6,967 nt of DNA from Candidatus Aenigmatarchaeota archaeon (GCA_003663225.1 QMZP01000039.1:1-6967), one strand, 5' to 3'; positions 1-5,854 are shown, counted from the first letter of the stretch. The notes: generated by a model from the letters alone, not told the origin. Numbers and translations: made by a program.

Positions 1-526
1 CCAATGCGCTGCCGTTCTCGCCCTCACCGTAGACGAGCGGCCTGACGCCCGCAGCGCACCTGGAAGCATATGCCTCGCCGCCCTCTGTTGTCATCGTAAG
101 GCAGAAATGCCCGTTCGCCTCGCCTGCCAGATTGGCAACTCCTTTTTCAAAATCGTTGGCATCGGCTATGAACCTGGCAACTGTCTCGCCATCGTTCTTT
201 CCGCCATACTTCTCACGCAGCACATCGCCGTTCTTCAGGTAGCCATCAAATGCCAGCACAAAATCCCCCAGCTTAGGGGAATGGGAGAAAGCGGGCTTTG
301 CGCCGTATTTCGAGCTGTTCCTGCCGACACCGACGTAGCCAGACGCGCCTCCGGGCTCCGTTATCTCGACCACGCCCTGGCCGTCTTCAGAATCAATCAC
401 CCTGCCGCCCGAGAGCGCATACCAGTGGCTCTCCTGTCCGGCATGGCTCATATCAAAAAGCGCGACTTTCAGGTCGCTGAGACAGTCGCTTTTGGGATTG
501 TTATGATATACCAAGGCTATTGCCAT
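1..526 (-). CDS. PurF-like class II glutamine amidotransferase-fold protein without catalytic Cys (partial)
   Basis: The first 175 codons are present; the gene runs off the left edge. My translation follows the N-terminal Ntn-hydrolase (glutaminase) domain of amidophosphoribosyltransferase. It has HAGQES (residues 28-33) where PurF has HRGQES, then GYVGVG followed by RNSSKYG where PurF has an RYST segment, then FDGYLKN where PurF has HNGNLVN, an NDGET segment like SDTEV, and GVRPLVYG like GIRPLVLG. In active members the mature protein begins with the nucleophilic Cys of an M-C-G start. Here the start is M-A-I-A-L and no Cys sits near the N-terminus until residue 15. The oxyanion-hole Asn of the NG pair is also changed, to DG. 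Glutamine hydrolysis by the usual mechanism is therefore unlikely, although the frame is open and the fold looks kept. It may be a regulatory or repurposed paralog. Whether a phosphoribosyltransferase domain follows cannot be seen. The ATG at 526 is chosen because GGAAGG lies 8 nt upstream; an in-frame GTG at 532 is too close to that motif. It lies 5 nt after the stop of the FNR pseudogene. Confidence 0.72.
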   Translation of the reverse strand, partial: MAIALVYHNNPKSDCLSDLKVALFDMSHAGQESHWYALSGGRVIDSEDGQGVVEITEPGGASGYVGVGRNSSKYGAKPAFSHSPKLGDFVLAFDGYLKNGDVLREKYGGKNDGETVARFIADANDFEKGVANLAGEANGHFCLTMTTEGGEAYASRCAAGVRPLVYGEGENGSAL

Positions 527-534
527 ATGCACTA

Positions 535-540
535 CCTTCC
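535..540 (-). promoter_or_regulatory. Shine-Dalgarno-like GGAAGG before the PurF-like gene
   Basis: On the minus strand GGAAGG is followed by 8 nt and then the ATG at 526. This supports that start over the in-frame GTG at 532. Confidence 0.5.
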
Positions 541-565
541 AGGTGCATTATACTTGAGGCTAAAT

Positions 566-573
566 CTTATATT
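566..573 (-). promoter_or_regulatory. Candidate TATA box for the PurF-like gene
   Basis: AATATAAG on the minus strand is centred near 569.5. A start site about 26 bp downstream would lie near 543 and give a leader of about 17 nt that contains the GGAAGG motif. It lies inside the 3' tail of the FNR pseudogene, so the PurF-like gene could be transcribed independently of it. A second AT-rich candidate (ATTATA, 547-552) is centred about 23 bp from the ATG. This is inferred from spacing only. Confidence 0.35.
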
Positions 574-926
574 GTTTCTGTCATGTTCTGGGAAGTGTGG
601 GCATTCATTCCATTCGAACACGGGGGCATCGGGTCTTGCACCCGGTTCTTTTGGTGGGCTCTTTACGTCTTCGACAAACCCTGGAGGCCCGCACACGTAG
701 AATCTCTGCGAGAATCGCCTATGTGCTCCTTAGGAAGGCCTTATCTATCCTCTTATTCAAGCAGCATGCCCGTCCTCCTTTCTCCTCCCTCCAGCCGTCT
801 TGTTTATGGACACCTCAGTGACATGGCTTGAACCCGTAACCGTCCGGCCGTTCCACTACGAAGCCCGTCATGTCGTGCGTCACCGGTTCTGCCAGTAATA
901 TCTTGACAGTCTCCATGCCATCACGC

Positions 927-1046
927 TCACTCAAATCCCATTTCAGGCTTCGCTTTTTCACTGTCAATGCTCACGTATGCATCCCGGGATTTGCATGTGG
1001 GGTATGCGTCAGGACCGGACTTGCCATAGTCTTCCCATGCGCGCAA
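927..1046 (-). pseudogene. Short coding-like ORF or gene remnant upstream of the FNR pseudogene
   Basis: A minus-strand frame stays open for about 39 codons from a TTG at 1046 to TGA at 929-927. It contains AWEDYGKSGPDAYPTC and DAYVSIDSEKAKPEMGFE, an acidic, lysine- and tyrosine-containing composition that looks translated. No ATG lies in this frame. The nearest ATG (1026) is one base out of frame, and restoring one G after it would give a start of M-G-K-S-G-P-D. The stop lies 10 nt before the METVK start of the FNR remnant, as in an operon. It could be the end of another decayed gene, a tiny frameshifted gene, or chance. The family is not recognised. Confidence 0.3.
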
Positions 1047-1052
1047 GGTAAA

Positions 1053-1061
1053 GTATTAAAT
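1053..1061 (+). promoter_or_regulatory. Candidate TATA box of kae1 (leaderless)
   Basis: GTATTAAAT is centred near 1057, about 27 bp before the ATG at 1084. Archaeal transcription starts about 25-27 bp after the TATA centre, so the message would begin at or next to the start codon. A second AT-rich stretch, TTTATAAG (1068-1075), is too close to the ATG to be the box for this start. The region 917-1083 otherwise holds the short remnant ORF on the minus strand. Confidence 0.5.
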
Positions 1062-1083
1062 GCACGCTTTATAAGAATTGCTC

Positions 1084-2052
1084 ATGTTGTGCCTAGGTAT
1101 AGAATCGACGGCGCATTCGTTCGGGATAGGGATAGTAGATGAAAAGTGCAACGTGCTTGCCAACGTCACTGACATGTACAAGCCACCCGAAGGTTGGGGC
1201 ATCCATCCTACAGAAGCCGCTAAGCACCATGATGAGGTGAGGCAGGATGCAATAGCGGCAGCGCTGGAGGAGGCAGGCAAAAGCATGGACGATATAGGTC
1301 TGGTGGCCTTTTCACAGGGACCAGGTCTCGCGCCGTGCCTGCATAAAGGTCTCAATACAGCAAAGGAGCTGTCTGACTCGGGCAGCATACCCATGATAGG
1401 CGTCAATCATTGCATAGCTCACATAGAGATAGGAAGGAAAACAACATCCCTGAAGGACCCGATAACGCTCTACACGTCGGGTGCCAATACGCAGGTCCTA
1501 GGCTTCGTTTCAGGCCGCTACCGCTGCTTCGGCGAGACCATGGACATTGGTATAGGCAACGCTCTGGACAAGTTCGGGCGCGGCGTCGGCATGGGGTTCC
1601 CGGCAGGCCCCAGAATAGAGCAGATAGCGAAAAAGGGCAAGTATGTGGAGCTTCCGTACGTCGTGAAGGGTATGGACCTGTCATTCTCAGGCATAGTCAC
1701 AGCAGCACTGAACAAGCTGAAAAGGGAGAAGCTGGAAGACGTGTGTTTCTCCCTCCAGGAGACGACGTTCGCCATGCTCACAGAGGTCACTGAACGTGCG
1801 CTGGCCCACACGTGCAAGGACGAGGTGCTCCTTACCGGTGGGGTAGCTGCCAACAAGAAGCTGCAGGACATGTTGGGCGTCATGTGCAAGGAAAGGGGCG
1901 CCGGCTTTGCTGCAGTAGAGCGCAGCCTGTCGAGCGACAACGGTGCGATGATAGCATGGCTCGGCATGCTCATGCACAAGGCAGGAAACAGTACCCATGA
2001 CGAGGTGCTGCCGAGACAGAGGACCGACGAAGTCGATGTCAATTGGATTTAA
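1084..2052 (+). CDS. kae1: Kae1, tRNA N6-threonylcarbamoyladenosine synthase catalytic subunit (KEOPS complex)
   Basis: This 322-aa protein belongs to the Kae1/TsaD/Qri7 family. It transfers the threonylcarbamoyl group from threonylcarbamoyl-AMP to A37 of ANN-decoding tRNAs in the cytoplasm, working with Bud32, Cgi121 and Pcc1. The sequence shows the ASKHA start GIESTAHSFG (residues 5-14), the metal-binding NHCIAHIE with H109 and H113, Y130 of the YTSGANTQV segment, and D285 of SSDNGAMIAW. These match the His, His, Tyr and Asp metal ligands known for archaeal Kae1. The nucleotide-binding GGVAANKKL motif is also present. The C-terminus ends one residue after TDEVDVNW, close to where the Bud32 kinase begins in species with a Kae1-Bud32 fusion, so this is the unfused form; no Bud32 gene is in the window. 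ATG 1084 is preferred because family members start M-x-x-L-G-I-E-S-T and because a TATA-like box sits 27 bp upstream. An in-frame TTG at 1078 would add two residues. Its stop codon overlaps the next gene's candidate TATA box. Confidence 0.97.
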   Translation: MLCLGIESTAHSFGIGIVDEKCNVLANVTDMYKPPEGWGIHPTEAAKHHDEVRQDAIAAALEEAGKSMDDIGLVAFSQGPGLAPCLHKGLNTAKELSDSGSIPMIGVNHCIAHIEIGRKTTSLKDPITLYTSGANTQVLGFVSGRYRCFGETMDIGIGNALDKFGRGVGMGFPAGPRIEQIAKKGKYVELPYVVKGMDLSFSGIVTAALNKLKREKLEDVCFSLQETTFAMLTEVTERALAHTCKDEVLLTGGVAANKKLQDMLGVMCKERGAGFAAVERSLSSDNGAMIAWLGMLMHKAGNSTHDEVLPRQRTDEVDVNWI

Positions 2053-2054
2053 AT
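2047..2054 (+). promoter_or_regulatory. Candidate TATA box overlapping the kae1 stop codon
   Basis: The palindromic ATTTAAAT is centred near 2050.5 and contains the kae1 TAA (2050-2052). It lies about 28 bp before the ATG at 2079, which fits leaderless transcription of the downstream gene independent of kae1. Confidence 0.55.
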
Positions 2055-2078
2055 CTTTTTTCATCCCAATCTTTAAGC

Positions 2079-3125
2079 ATGCCCGAGGCATGCAAGTATT
2101 CCGACCTGTGCAGGAAGATGGAGATGACAGAACAGCCTGCAGTATCGTACTGGCCAAGGGATGAAGGGCTCATGGATTATTGTGCAGGGAACGATTCTGA
2201 GAGATGCTCGGTGTACGGGATGTGGGAAGAGAACCCCGAGATGCGCGAGAGGGTGAGGTCCAAGCATGAGACATCACTGCCCATAGGAGCCGTCTGGACC
2301 GCTGCGGGAGGCGGACAGATGATATACCACGGACCAGGCAGCTTCGGCTTCTATATGGGCTGCCTCTTCGGCCTGGGAGGCCTCGGGTTCCTGGCAAACG
2401 GCCTGACAAGAAGGTTCGCTGGGAAGGGCCTTAAGAGGTGGATAGAGAGCCTTGGGGACAGAGACGGGCTTGAAGAGCTCTACTCCAAGATGGAAGACAT
2501 ATCAGACGAGTGGGAGGGCGCAGAGCTTGAGGTCACTGACATGTTCGGTGCAGAGGAATCGGCTGAGGCCATGCTCAAGAACATATCATACGCAAGCGGC
2601 ATCATACTGGACATGAGGGAATCAGCATCATGTAGATGGAGGGGCACCAGCTTCAAGGCAGGGAAGCTGCACGTGTCCTACCCACTGACACAGGACTCCA
2701 GCCTGATGGGTGAAAAGGATGTGGGCATAGTGACTGCCTACGATTACGAGCAGTACAAATGCAGCAGGCATGGGTGCAACTGCGGGAACAGTGGAGTCCC
2801 TACGAAATACTCGACCGGTGTCATAGCGCCTGTCATTCACAGGAAGAAAGTGTCTGATGGCATGGGATTCATACAGGGCATGAATCACCATTGCTTTCCC
2901 ATACCCGTTCCCATAGCCCCCGGCAGCGACGACCCTAACAGCGGACCGAAGCTCGGCATACCCGTTAGCACCAGCATAGACTTAAGGGCCGGGAAGATAC
3001 GGGACGTTTTCGGGGACCAGAGGTTATTCGACGCTGTTGCCAAGGATACCATGGAAGAAAAACAGGCAATAGATGCAAGGAACGTCCACAGGCTACTACA
3101 AGAGGCTCTTTACTCAGATTTCTGA
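2079..3125 (+). CDS. Cys-containing protein of unknown function, 348 aa
   Basis: I do not recognise the family. The N-terminus has four spaced cysteines (C5, C11, C35, C43) in the order C-x5-C-x23-YC-x7-C. This resembles the YC...C clusters found at the ends of several uncharacterised bacterial and archaeal proteins, where metal or Fe-S binding is suspected. A Gly-rich, hydrophobic stretch follows at about residues 77-108 (AAGGGQ, then GSFGFYMGCLFGLGGLGFLANG); it could be a membrane-associated segment or a tightly packed core. Residues about 115-165 are charged and probably helical. A second Cys group, C228-SRHG-C-N-C with C233 and C235, lies near the middle of the C-terminal half, followed by a His- and Pro-rich segment (MNHHCFPIPVP). 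No signal peptide is evident. ATG 2079 is chosen because a TATA-like box lies 28 bp upstream; the frame is open upstream to 2043 but has no equally good start. It ends 6 bp from the convergent EF-Tu domain-2-like gene. A metal-binding role is inference. Confidence 0.85.
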   Translation: MPEACKYSDLCRKMEMTEQPAVSYWPRDEGLMDYCAGNDSERCSVYGMWEENPEMRERVRSKHETSLPIGAVWTAAGGGQMIYHGPGSFGFYMGCLFGLGGLGFLANGLTRRFAGKGLKRWIESLGDRDGLEELYSKMEDISDEWEGAELEVTDMFGAEESAEAMLKNISYASGIILDMRESASCRWRGTSFKAGKLHVSYPLTQDSSLMGEKDVGIVTAYDYEQYKCSRHGCNCGNSGVPTKYSTGVIAPVIHRKKVSDGMGFIQGMNHHCFPIPVPIAPGSDDPNSGPKLGIPVSTSIDLRAGKIRDVFGDQRLFDAVAKDTMEEKQAIDARNVHRLLQEALYSDF

Positions 3126-3134
3126 GCCGGCTCA
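3123..3134. repeat. 12-bp perfect palindrome made of two convergent stop codons
   Basis: TGAGCCGGCTCA reads the same on both strands. Its first three bases are the stop of the plus-strand gene, and its last three are the stop (TGA) of the minus-strand gene. It is too short, and lacks a T tract, to be a convincing terminator. Confidence 0.6.
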
Positions 3135-3392
3135 CTCACCAACTATCTTGTAGACCTTGTCGCCTTCCCTTACCTTCTCGGTGACCTTCAACCCGACTGA
3201 CTGCCCGGCATTGGCTTCTTCTACCCTGTTATGCTCAACCTGCATCGAAGTGGCTTCCTGCTCGAAGTTGGTAGTGGCACCCTCTATCAGTATGGTATCA
3301 CCTTCTTTCAGCGTGCCGGACAGCTTCACCACAGCAACGCTTATGTTGCTGAAATAATGGGTTATCTCTCCTATGAGCTTCTTCTCTGTCAT
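3132..3392 (-). CDS. Small EF-Tu domain-2-like beta-barrel protein
   Basis: This 86-aa protein looks like a stand-alone copy of the domain-2 barrel of translational GTPases. It reads KLIGEITHYFSNISVAVVKL, then GTLKEGDTILIEG, then QVEHNRVEEANAGQSVGLKV and EKVREGDKVYKI. The LKEGD and REGDKVYK turns and the AGQSVGLKV strand are typical of the small family often named 'translation elongation factor-like protein' in archaea and bacteria. There is no GTPase domain, so it is not an elongation factor; its role is unknown and could be RNA or protein binding. The ATG at 3392 gives the usual M-T-E-K-K start. A GTG at 3401, three codons upstream, is about 25 bp from the TTTAAA box and would be the leaderless start, so the true N-terminus is uncertain. 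It converges with the Cys-containing gene and diverges from fen. Confidence 0.85.
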   Translation of the reverse strand: MTEKKLIGEITHYFSNISVAVVKLSGTLKEGDTILIEGATTNFEQEATSMQVEHNRVEEANAGQSVGLKVTEKVREGDKVYKIVGE

Positions 3393-3423
3393 TTGTACCA
3401 CTGATTAGATATTGTACAGGCGG

Positions 3424-3429
3424 TTTAAA
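3424..3429 (-). promoter_or_regulatory. Candidate TATA box for the EF-Tu domain-2-like gene
   Basis: TTTAAA on the minus strand is centred near 3426.5. It is about 25 bp from the in-frame GTG at 3401 and about 34 bp from the ATG at 3392. It sits back to back with the fen box in the 66-75 bp divergent region. Confidence 0.45.
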
Positions 3430-3437
3430 AAAGTAGC

Positions 3438-3447
3438 TTTTTTTAAT
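3438..3447 (+). promoter_or_regulatory. Candidate TATA box of fen (leaderless)
   Basis: TTTTTTTAAT is centred near 3442.5, about 25 bp before the ATG at 3468, which fits a leaderless message. Confidence 0.45.
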
Positions 3448-3467
3448 CAGCAAGAAAAATCTATGGC

Positions 3468-4511
3468 ATGGGAGTAAACCTGACAGAGCTCGTGAAGAGC
3501 GCGAAGCCCGTCAGCTTCAAGGACCTGGAAGGCAAGCGCGTAGCAATAGATGCATACAACACGATGTACCAGTTCATAAGCATAATAAGGGACAGGTTCA
3601 CAGGGGAGCCGCTGAGGGATTCGAGCGGCAATGTGACCTCCCATCTTTCAGGTATATTCTACAGGACCTCAAAGATGCTGGAGAGCAAGATAGAGCCCAT
3701 CTACGTGTTCGATGGCAAGCCCCCCGAATTCAAGCACAGGACTATTGAAGAAAGGAACAAGATAAGGGAGAATGCCAGAAAGAAATGGGAAGAGGCAGTG
3801 GAGAAGAAGGATTACGCGGCCGTCAGGAGATACTCCATGCAGGCATCCAAGCTCACGCCGGAGATGATAAAGGAGGCCAAGAGGCTCCTCGACGCCATGG
3901 GAGTACCATGGATTCAGGCGCCTTCGGAGGGGGAGGCACAGGCCGCCAACATGGTAAGGAAGGAAATAGCGTGGAGCACTGCAAGCCAGGACTGGGACTC
4001 CCTGCTCTTCAACACCCCCCGGTTCGTCAAGAATCTGACAATAACAGGAAGGCGCAAGGTCCCAAGAAAGGAGAAGTACGTAGACATCGTACCCGAGATT
4101 ATAGAGCACCAGGCCGTTCTCGACGAGCTTGGCATAGGGCAGGACCAGCTCATACTGCTGGGCATGCTCGTGGGCACGGACTACAATCCGGGGGGCATAA
4201 AGGGCATAGGGCCCAAGAAAGCGCTCGCCATGGTAAAGGAGAGCAAAACACTGGAAGAGGTCGTATCACGCATAGAATGGGACTTTGAGCCTTCACCCGA
4301 AGAGATATTCAGCTTCTTCAAGTCACCTCCTGTAGAGGACGTTAGTAAGGGTGACGTGAAGCAGGGAACTATTGATGTTGACAAGGTAAAGGAGGTCATG
4401 TGCGAATCTCATGATTTCTCAGAGGACAGGATAATGTCCACTATAAACAAGCTGCAGAAGGCAGGGGCCGCATCAGGCCAGTCAAAGCTGGAGAGCTTCT
4501 TCGGAAAATAG
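3468..4511 (+). CDS. fen: Flap endonuclease 1 (FEN-1, Rad2/XPG family)
   Basis: This 347-aa structure-specific nuclease removes 5' flaps in Okazaki-fragment maturation and long-patch base-excision repair. The N-terminal region (residues about 1-100) starts MGVNLTEL and carries D28 (VAIDAYN) and D82 (VFDGKPP). The helical arch lies at about 90-130. The internal region carries E154 and E156 (APSEGEAQAA), D175 and D177 (SQDWDSLLF) and D238 (GTDYNPGG). All seven acidic residues that bind the two catalytic metal ions in this family are therefore present. The helix-3-turn-helix motif (GGIKGIGPKKAL, about 242-253) binds the duplex. The C-terminus has a PIP box, QSKLESFF (338-345), that docks on PCNA. 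Length is normal for archaeal FEN-1. The ATG at 3468 gives the expected M-G-V start; the N-terminal methionine is normally removed and the next residues touch the substrate. It is likely transcribed alone from its own TATA box. Confidence 0.97.
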   Translation: MGVNLTELVKSAKPVSFKDLEGKRVAIDAYNTMYQFISIIRDRFTGEPLRDSSGNVTSHLSGIFYRTSKMLESKIEPIYVFDGKPPEFKHRTIEERNKIRENARKKWEEAVEKKDYAAVRRYSMQASKLTPEMIKEAKRLLDAMGVPWIQAPSEGEAQAANMVRKEIAWSTASQDWDSLLFNTPRFVKNLTITGRRKVPRKEKYVDIVPEIIEHQAVLDELGIGQDQLILLGMLVGTDYNPGGIKGIGPKKALAMVKESKTLEEVVSRIEWDFEPSPEEIFSFFKSPPVEDVSKGDVKQGTIDVDKVKEVMCESHDFSEDRIMSTINKLQKAGAASGQSKLESFFGK

Positions 4512-4513
4512 CA

Positions 4514-4519
4514 TTTATA
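4514..4519 (+). promoter_or_regulatory. Candidate TATA box just after the fen stop
   Basis: TTTATA, centred near 4516.5, begins 2 nt after the fen stop codon (4509-4511) and about 26 bp before the ATG at 4543. This fits a leaderless, separately transcribed gene. Confidence 0.55.
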
Positions 4520-4542
4520 CGCGGACGACAAAAATAAAGCAT

Positions 4543-4824
4543 ATGCCTGACTCTGCTTTCGGTGTCCTTTACGAAATAGTCACACTCGTGGTAAGCAATA
4601 CAATAGGGACCGTGCACGAAGTGCTCTCATTGTTCTACAGGTTCTGCCAGCATGTGGGCCTGGTCATGGGCTCCAGCTTCGGCGGGTTCGTTCTGGGGCT
4701 CATCCTGTTCGGGGTGGTCGGCATTTTCATAGCAAAGTTCTTCATGTCATCCGGCAAGACTGTCATGGTATTGCTCGCTGCAGCGGCTATATTGCTCGTC
4801 ATACTGTTCGCGGGCATGTACTGA
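4543..4824 (+). CDS. Small two-helix membrane protein of unknown function
   Basis: This 93-aa protein has an N-terminal, moderately amphipathic part (about 5-38, VLYEIVTLVVSNTIGTVHEV and on) and two strongly hydrophobic stretches. TM1 is about 43-67 (GSSFGGFVLGLILFGVVGIF and on) and TM2 about 73-92 (TVMVLLAAAAILLVILFAGM), joined by a short loop with Ser-Ser-Gly-Lys. TM1 is Gly-rich, which allows close helix packing. No catalytic motif or cleavage site is evident, and the family is not recognised. The ATG is supported by the TATA spacing. It ends 5 bp from the convergent SecB-like gene. The neighbouring fen gene gives no clue to its role. Confidence is high that it is a gene and low on anything functional. 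Confidence 0.8.
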   Translation: MPDSAFGVLYEIVTLVVSNTIGTVHEVLSLFYRFCQHVGLVMGSSFGGFVLGLILFGVVGIFIAKFFMSSGKTVMVLLAAAAILLVILFAGMY

Positions 4825-4829
4825 AGAAA

Positions 4830-5231
4830 TCATTTCTCGTTCTGCTTTACCCTGGGCAGCTGCAGAGGCGGAGGCAACTGAAGGTCCTCTGCCATGCCCG
4901 CCATCTTAAGAAGGCATCGCCTGAAGAGGTGGTTCAGCACCTCGACTGACACTTCCTCAGGCACGCTCTTCTTCGACTTCCACTGCTTCAGTATGGGAGC
5001 GTTCTTCTCAGCGAGGTAAAGGACGTTCCCGCCTATCTTTATCTCACCGATGTCAGGATCATACTTTGTGACGAACTCAAAGGACATCTCAAGCGCCTTC
5101 TTGTTCAGTGTGGACACGCTCACTTCCCTTATACCCTTTATGGTGGGCGTTGAATTCACATTTATTTCTCCTGTTGCAGGCTTTTTCCTCTCTGCATGCA
5201 TGCTCTCCAGAGTCATTCCAATTATCGGCAT
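4830..5231 (-). CDS. Conserved-looking archaeal protein, possible SecB-like chaperone fold
   Basis: This protein has 133 aa. After MPIIGMTLES comes a charged segment (AERKKP), then four predicted beta strands (GEINVNSTPTIKGI, REVSVS, EMSFEFVTKYDPDIGEIKI, GGNVLYLAE), a short helix (APILKQW), and a longer helix (EEVSVEVLNHLFRRCLLKMA and on). It ends in a proline-rich LPPPLQLPRV. This order, four strands followed by helices and a PP-x-L-P end, resembles bacterial SecB, whose last helix is followed by FPPLLLPPINF. SecB-like proteins have been proposed in some archaea (MJ0357 of Methanocaldococcus is an example). I cannot confirm homology, so treat the chaperone role as a hypothesis. Start: the ATG at 5231 has GAGGTG 4 nt upstream, the best Shine-Dalgarno motif in the window. 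An ATG at 5243 and a TTG at 5246 lie further upstream in frame. It diverges from the first DJ-1 gene. Confidence 0.82.
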   Translation of the reverse strand: MPIIGMTLESMHAERKKPATGEINVNSTPTIKGIREVSVSTLNKKALEMSFEFVTKYDPDIGEIKIGGNVLYLAEKNAPILKQWKSKKSVPEEVSVEVLNHLFRRCLLKMAGMAEDLQLPPPLQLPRVKQNEK

Positions 5232-5235
5232 AATA

Positions 5236-5241
5236 CACCTC
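5236..5241 (-). promoter_or_regulatory. Shine-Dalgarno GAGGTG for the SecB-like gene
   Basis: GAGGTG on the minus strand is complementary to the usual archaeal 16S 3' end (CACCTC). It lies 4 nt before the ATG at 5231 and decides that start over the ATG at 5243. Confidence 0.6.
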
Positions 5242-5271
5242 ATCAAAGTTATAACTAATATTGATGGGAGG

Positions 5272-5280
5272 TATTTAAAA
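5272..5280 (-). promoter_or_regulatory. Candidate TATA box for the SecB-like gene
   Basis: TTTTAAATA on the minus strand is centred near 5276. A start site about 26 bp downstream (near 5250) would give a leader of about 18 nt carrying GAGGTG. The core TTTAAA is palindromic, so use on the other strand is also possible. Confidence 0.45.
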
Positions 5281-5291
5281 GTTATCGAGGA

Positions 5292-5300
5292 GCTTTTAAG
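5292..5300 (+). promoter_or_regulatory. Candidate TATA box for the first DJ-1 gene
   Basis: GCTTTTAAG is centred near 5296. A start site near 5322 gives a leader of about 16 nt before the ATG at 5339, with GGTG (5330-5333) 5 nt upstream of that ATG. The earlier ATG at 5318 lies only about 22 bp from the box. Confidence 0.4.
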
Positions 5301-5338
5301 CCCAGTTCACAATTATTATGCAATTCCATGGTGTTTGC

Positions 5339-5854
5339 ATGTCAGCAGACGGGAAGAGGGTGCTATTGATTGTAGCATCCATGGACTTCAGGGACGAGGA
5401 ATACCTGGAAACGAGGAAAGTGTTGGAGTCCGCAGGGGCTATAATAACAACAGCGTCTTCCAGGGCAGGTGAATCAACAGGCACTATGGGGAGCAAGATA
5501 ACGGTTGACAAGGGTCTGAGCGAAGTGGGTTCGGGCTCTTTCGATGCTGTCGTGTTCATCGGAGGTCCGGGGGCAAAGGAGTTCTTCGATGACACACGCG
5601 CCCATAAGCTTGCATTGGAAGCTGTGAACCAAGGGAAGGTCGTTGCAGCGATTTGCATCGCGCCCTCAATACTGGCGAATGCCGGGGTTCTGAACGGGAA
5701 GAAAGCAACGGCATTCATCAGCGAGAAAGACAACATGGAATCACATGGCGCGAAGTACACCGGGAATGACGTGACAAAGGATGGCAAGATAATAACGGCC
5801 TCGGGTCCCCATGCAGCAGGGGATTTCGGGAGGCTCATAGCAAACAAACTTTAA
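5339..5854 (+). CDS. DJ-1/PfpI family protein, first of a tandem pair
   Basis: This protein has 171 aa from ATG 5339. DJ-1/PfpI proteins are cytoplasmic, usually dimeric enzymes with a nucleophile-elbow Cys; described activities include proteolysis or deglycation, glyoxalase and stress protection. Visible features are VLLIVASMDFRDEEY near the N-terminus, with E21 in the position of the conserved Glu, then FDAVVFIGGPG (about 68-78) and the elbow AAICIAPSILA with C106. The residue after the Cys is Ile, not His, so the Cys-His arrangement of PfpI proteases is missing; this is closer to DJ-1-type chemistry. ITASGPHAA near the C-terminus corresponds to the TSRGPGTS region of DJ-1. Substrate cannot be told. 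Start choice: GGTG lies 5 nt before ATG 5339, whereas ATG 5318 would add seven residues (MQFHGVC). The stop overlaps a TATA-like box for the second DJ-1 gene, 34 bp away. Confidence 0.92.
   Translation: MSADGKRVLLIVASMDFRDEEYLETRKVLESAGAIITTASSRAGESTGTMGSKITVDKGLSEVGSGSFDAVVFIGGPGAKEFFDDTRAHKLALEAVNQGKVVAAICIAPSILANAGVLNGKKATAFISEKDNMESHGAKYTGNDVTKDGKIITASGPHAAGDFGRLIANKL

Larger units (their letters stand above)
532..916 (-). pseudogene. Decayed ferredoxin-NAD(P)+ reductase (FNR) family gene, multiply frameshifted with an internal deletion
   Basis: Reading the minus strand across frames recovers two ends of an FNR-type flavoprotein. The N-terminal part, from ATG 916, reads METVKILLAEPVTHDMTGF, then VERPDGYGFKP, then after a shift TEVSINK, then after a shift back DGWREEK. 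This matches the first part of the FAD-binding domain. The C-terminal part reads RIDKAFL, KEHIGD after a shift, then after another shift FSQRFYVCGPPGFVEDVK. The YVCGPPGFV segment (about 699-673) is the conserved C-terminal motif of the NAD(P)-binding domain. Inferred lesions are a small indel near 817-826, one base lost near 798, a large in-gene deletion between about 776 and 754, one base lost near 732, and one near 714. The flavin-binding RxxT/S region and the nucleotide-binding Gly-rich loop are missing, roughly 100 residues judged against the family. The final frame stays open to TAG at 534-532. Several separate lesions argue against simple sequencing error. Intact members move electrons between ferredoxin or flavin and NAD(P)H; this copy cannot. 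Confidence 0.82.

Noticed and set aside
612..660. A possible tRNA, suggested by ATTCGAACA and the GGGT/ACCC hairpin at about 631-643
   Set aside because: No acceptor stem, anticodon stem or T arm can be folded around it, and the bases are explained as the 3' part of the FNR remnant.
107..700. A 197-codon plus-strand open frame
   Set aside because: It is antisense to the PurF-like gene and the FNR remnant. Its product shows no family features, while the minus strand gives clear PurF and FNR motifs.
520..831. A 103-codon plus-strand open frame over 520-831
   Set aside because: It is opposite the FNR pseudogene, and its product has low-complexity Ser/Pro content with no recognisable motif.
1518..2157. 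Long minus-strand frames opposite kae1
   Set aside because: They are shadows of kae1; the plus-strand product has complete catalytic and metal-binding motifs.
3669..4177. Minus-strand frames opposite fen
   Set aside because: They are shadows of fen, which carries all seven catalytic acidic residues in its frame.
5050..5472. A 140-codon plus-strand frame spanning the SecB-like and DJ-1 genes
   Set aside because: It crosses two better-supported genes and their promoter region and has no recognisable motif.
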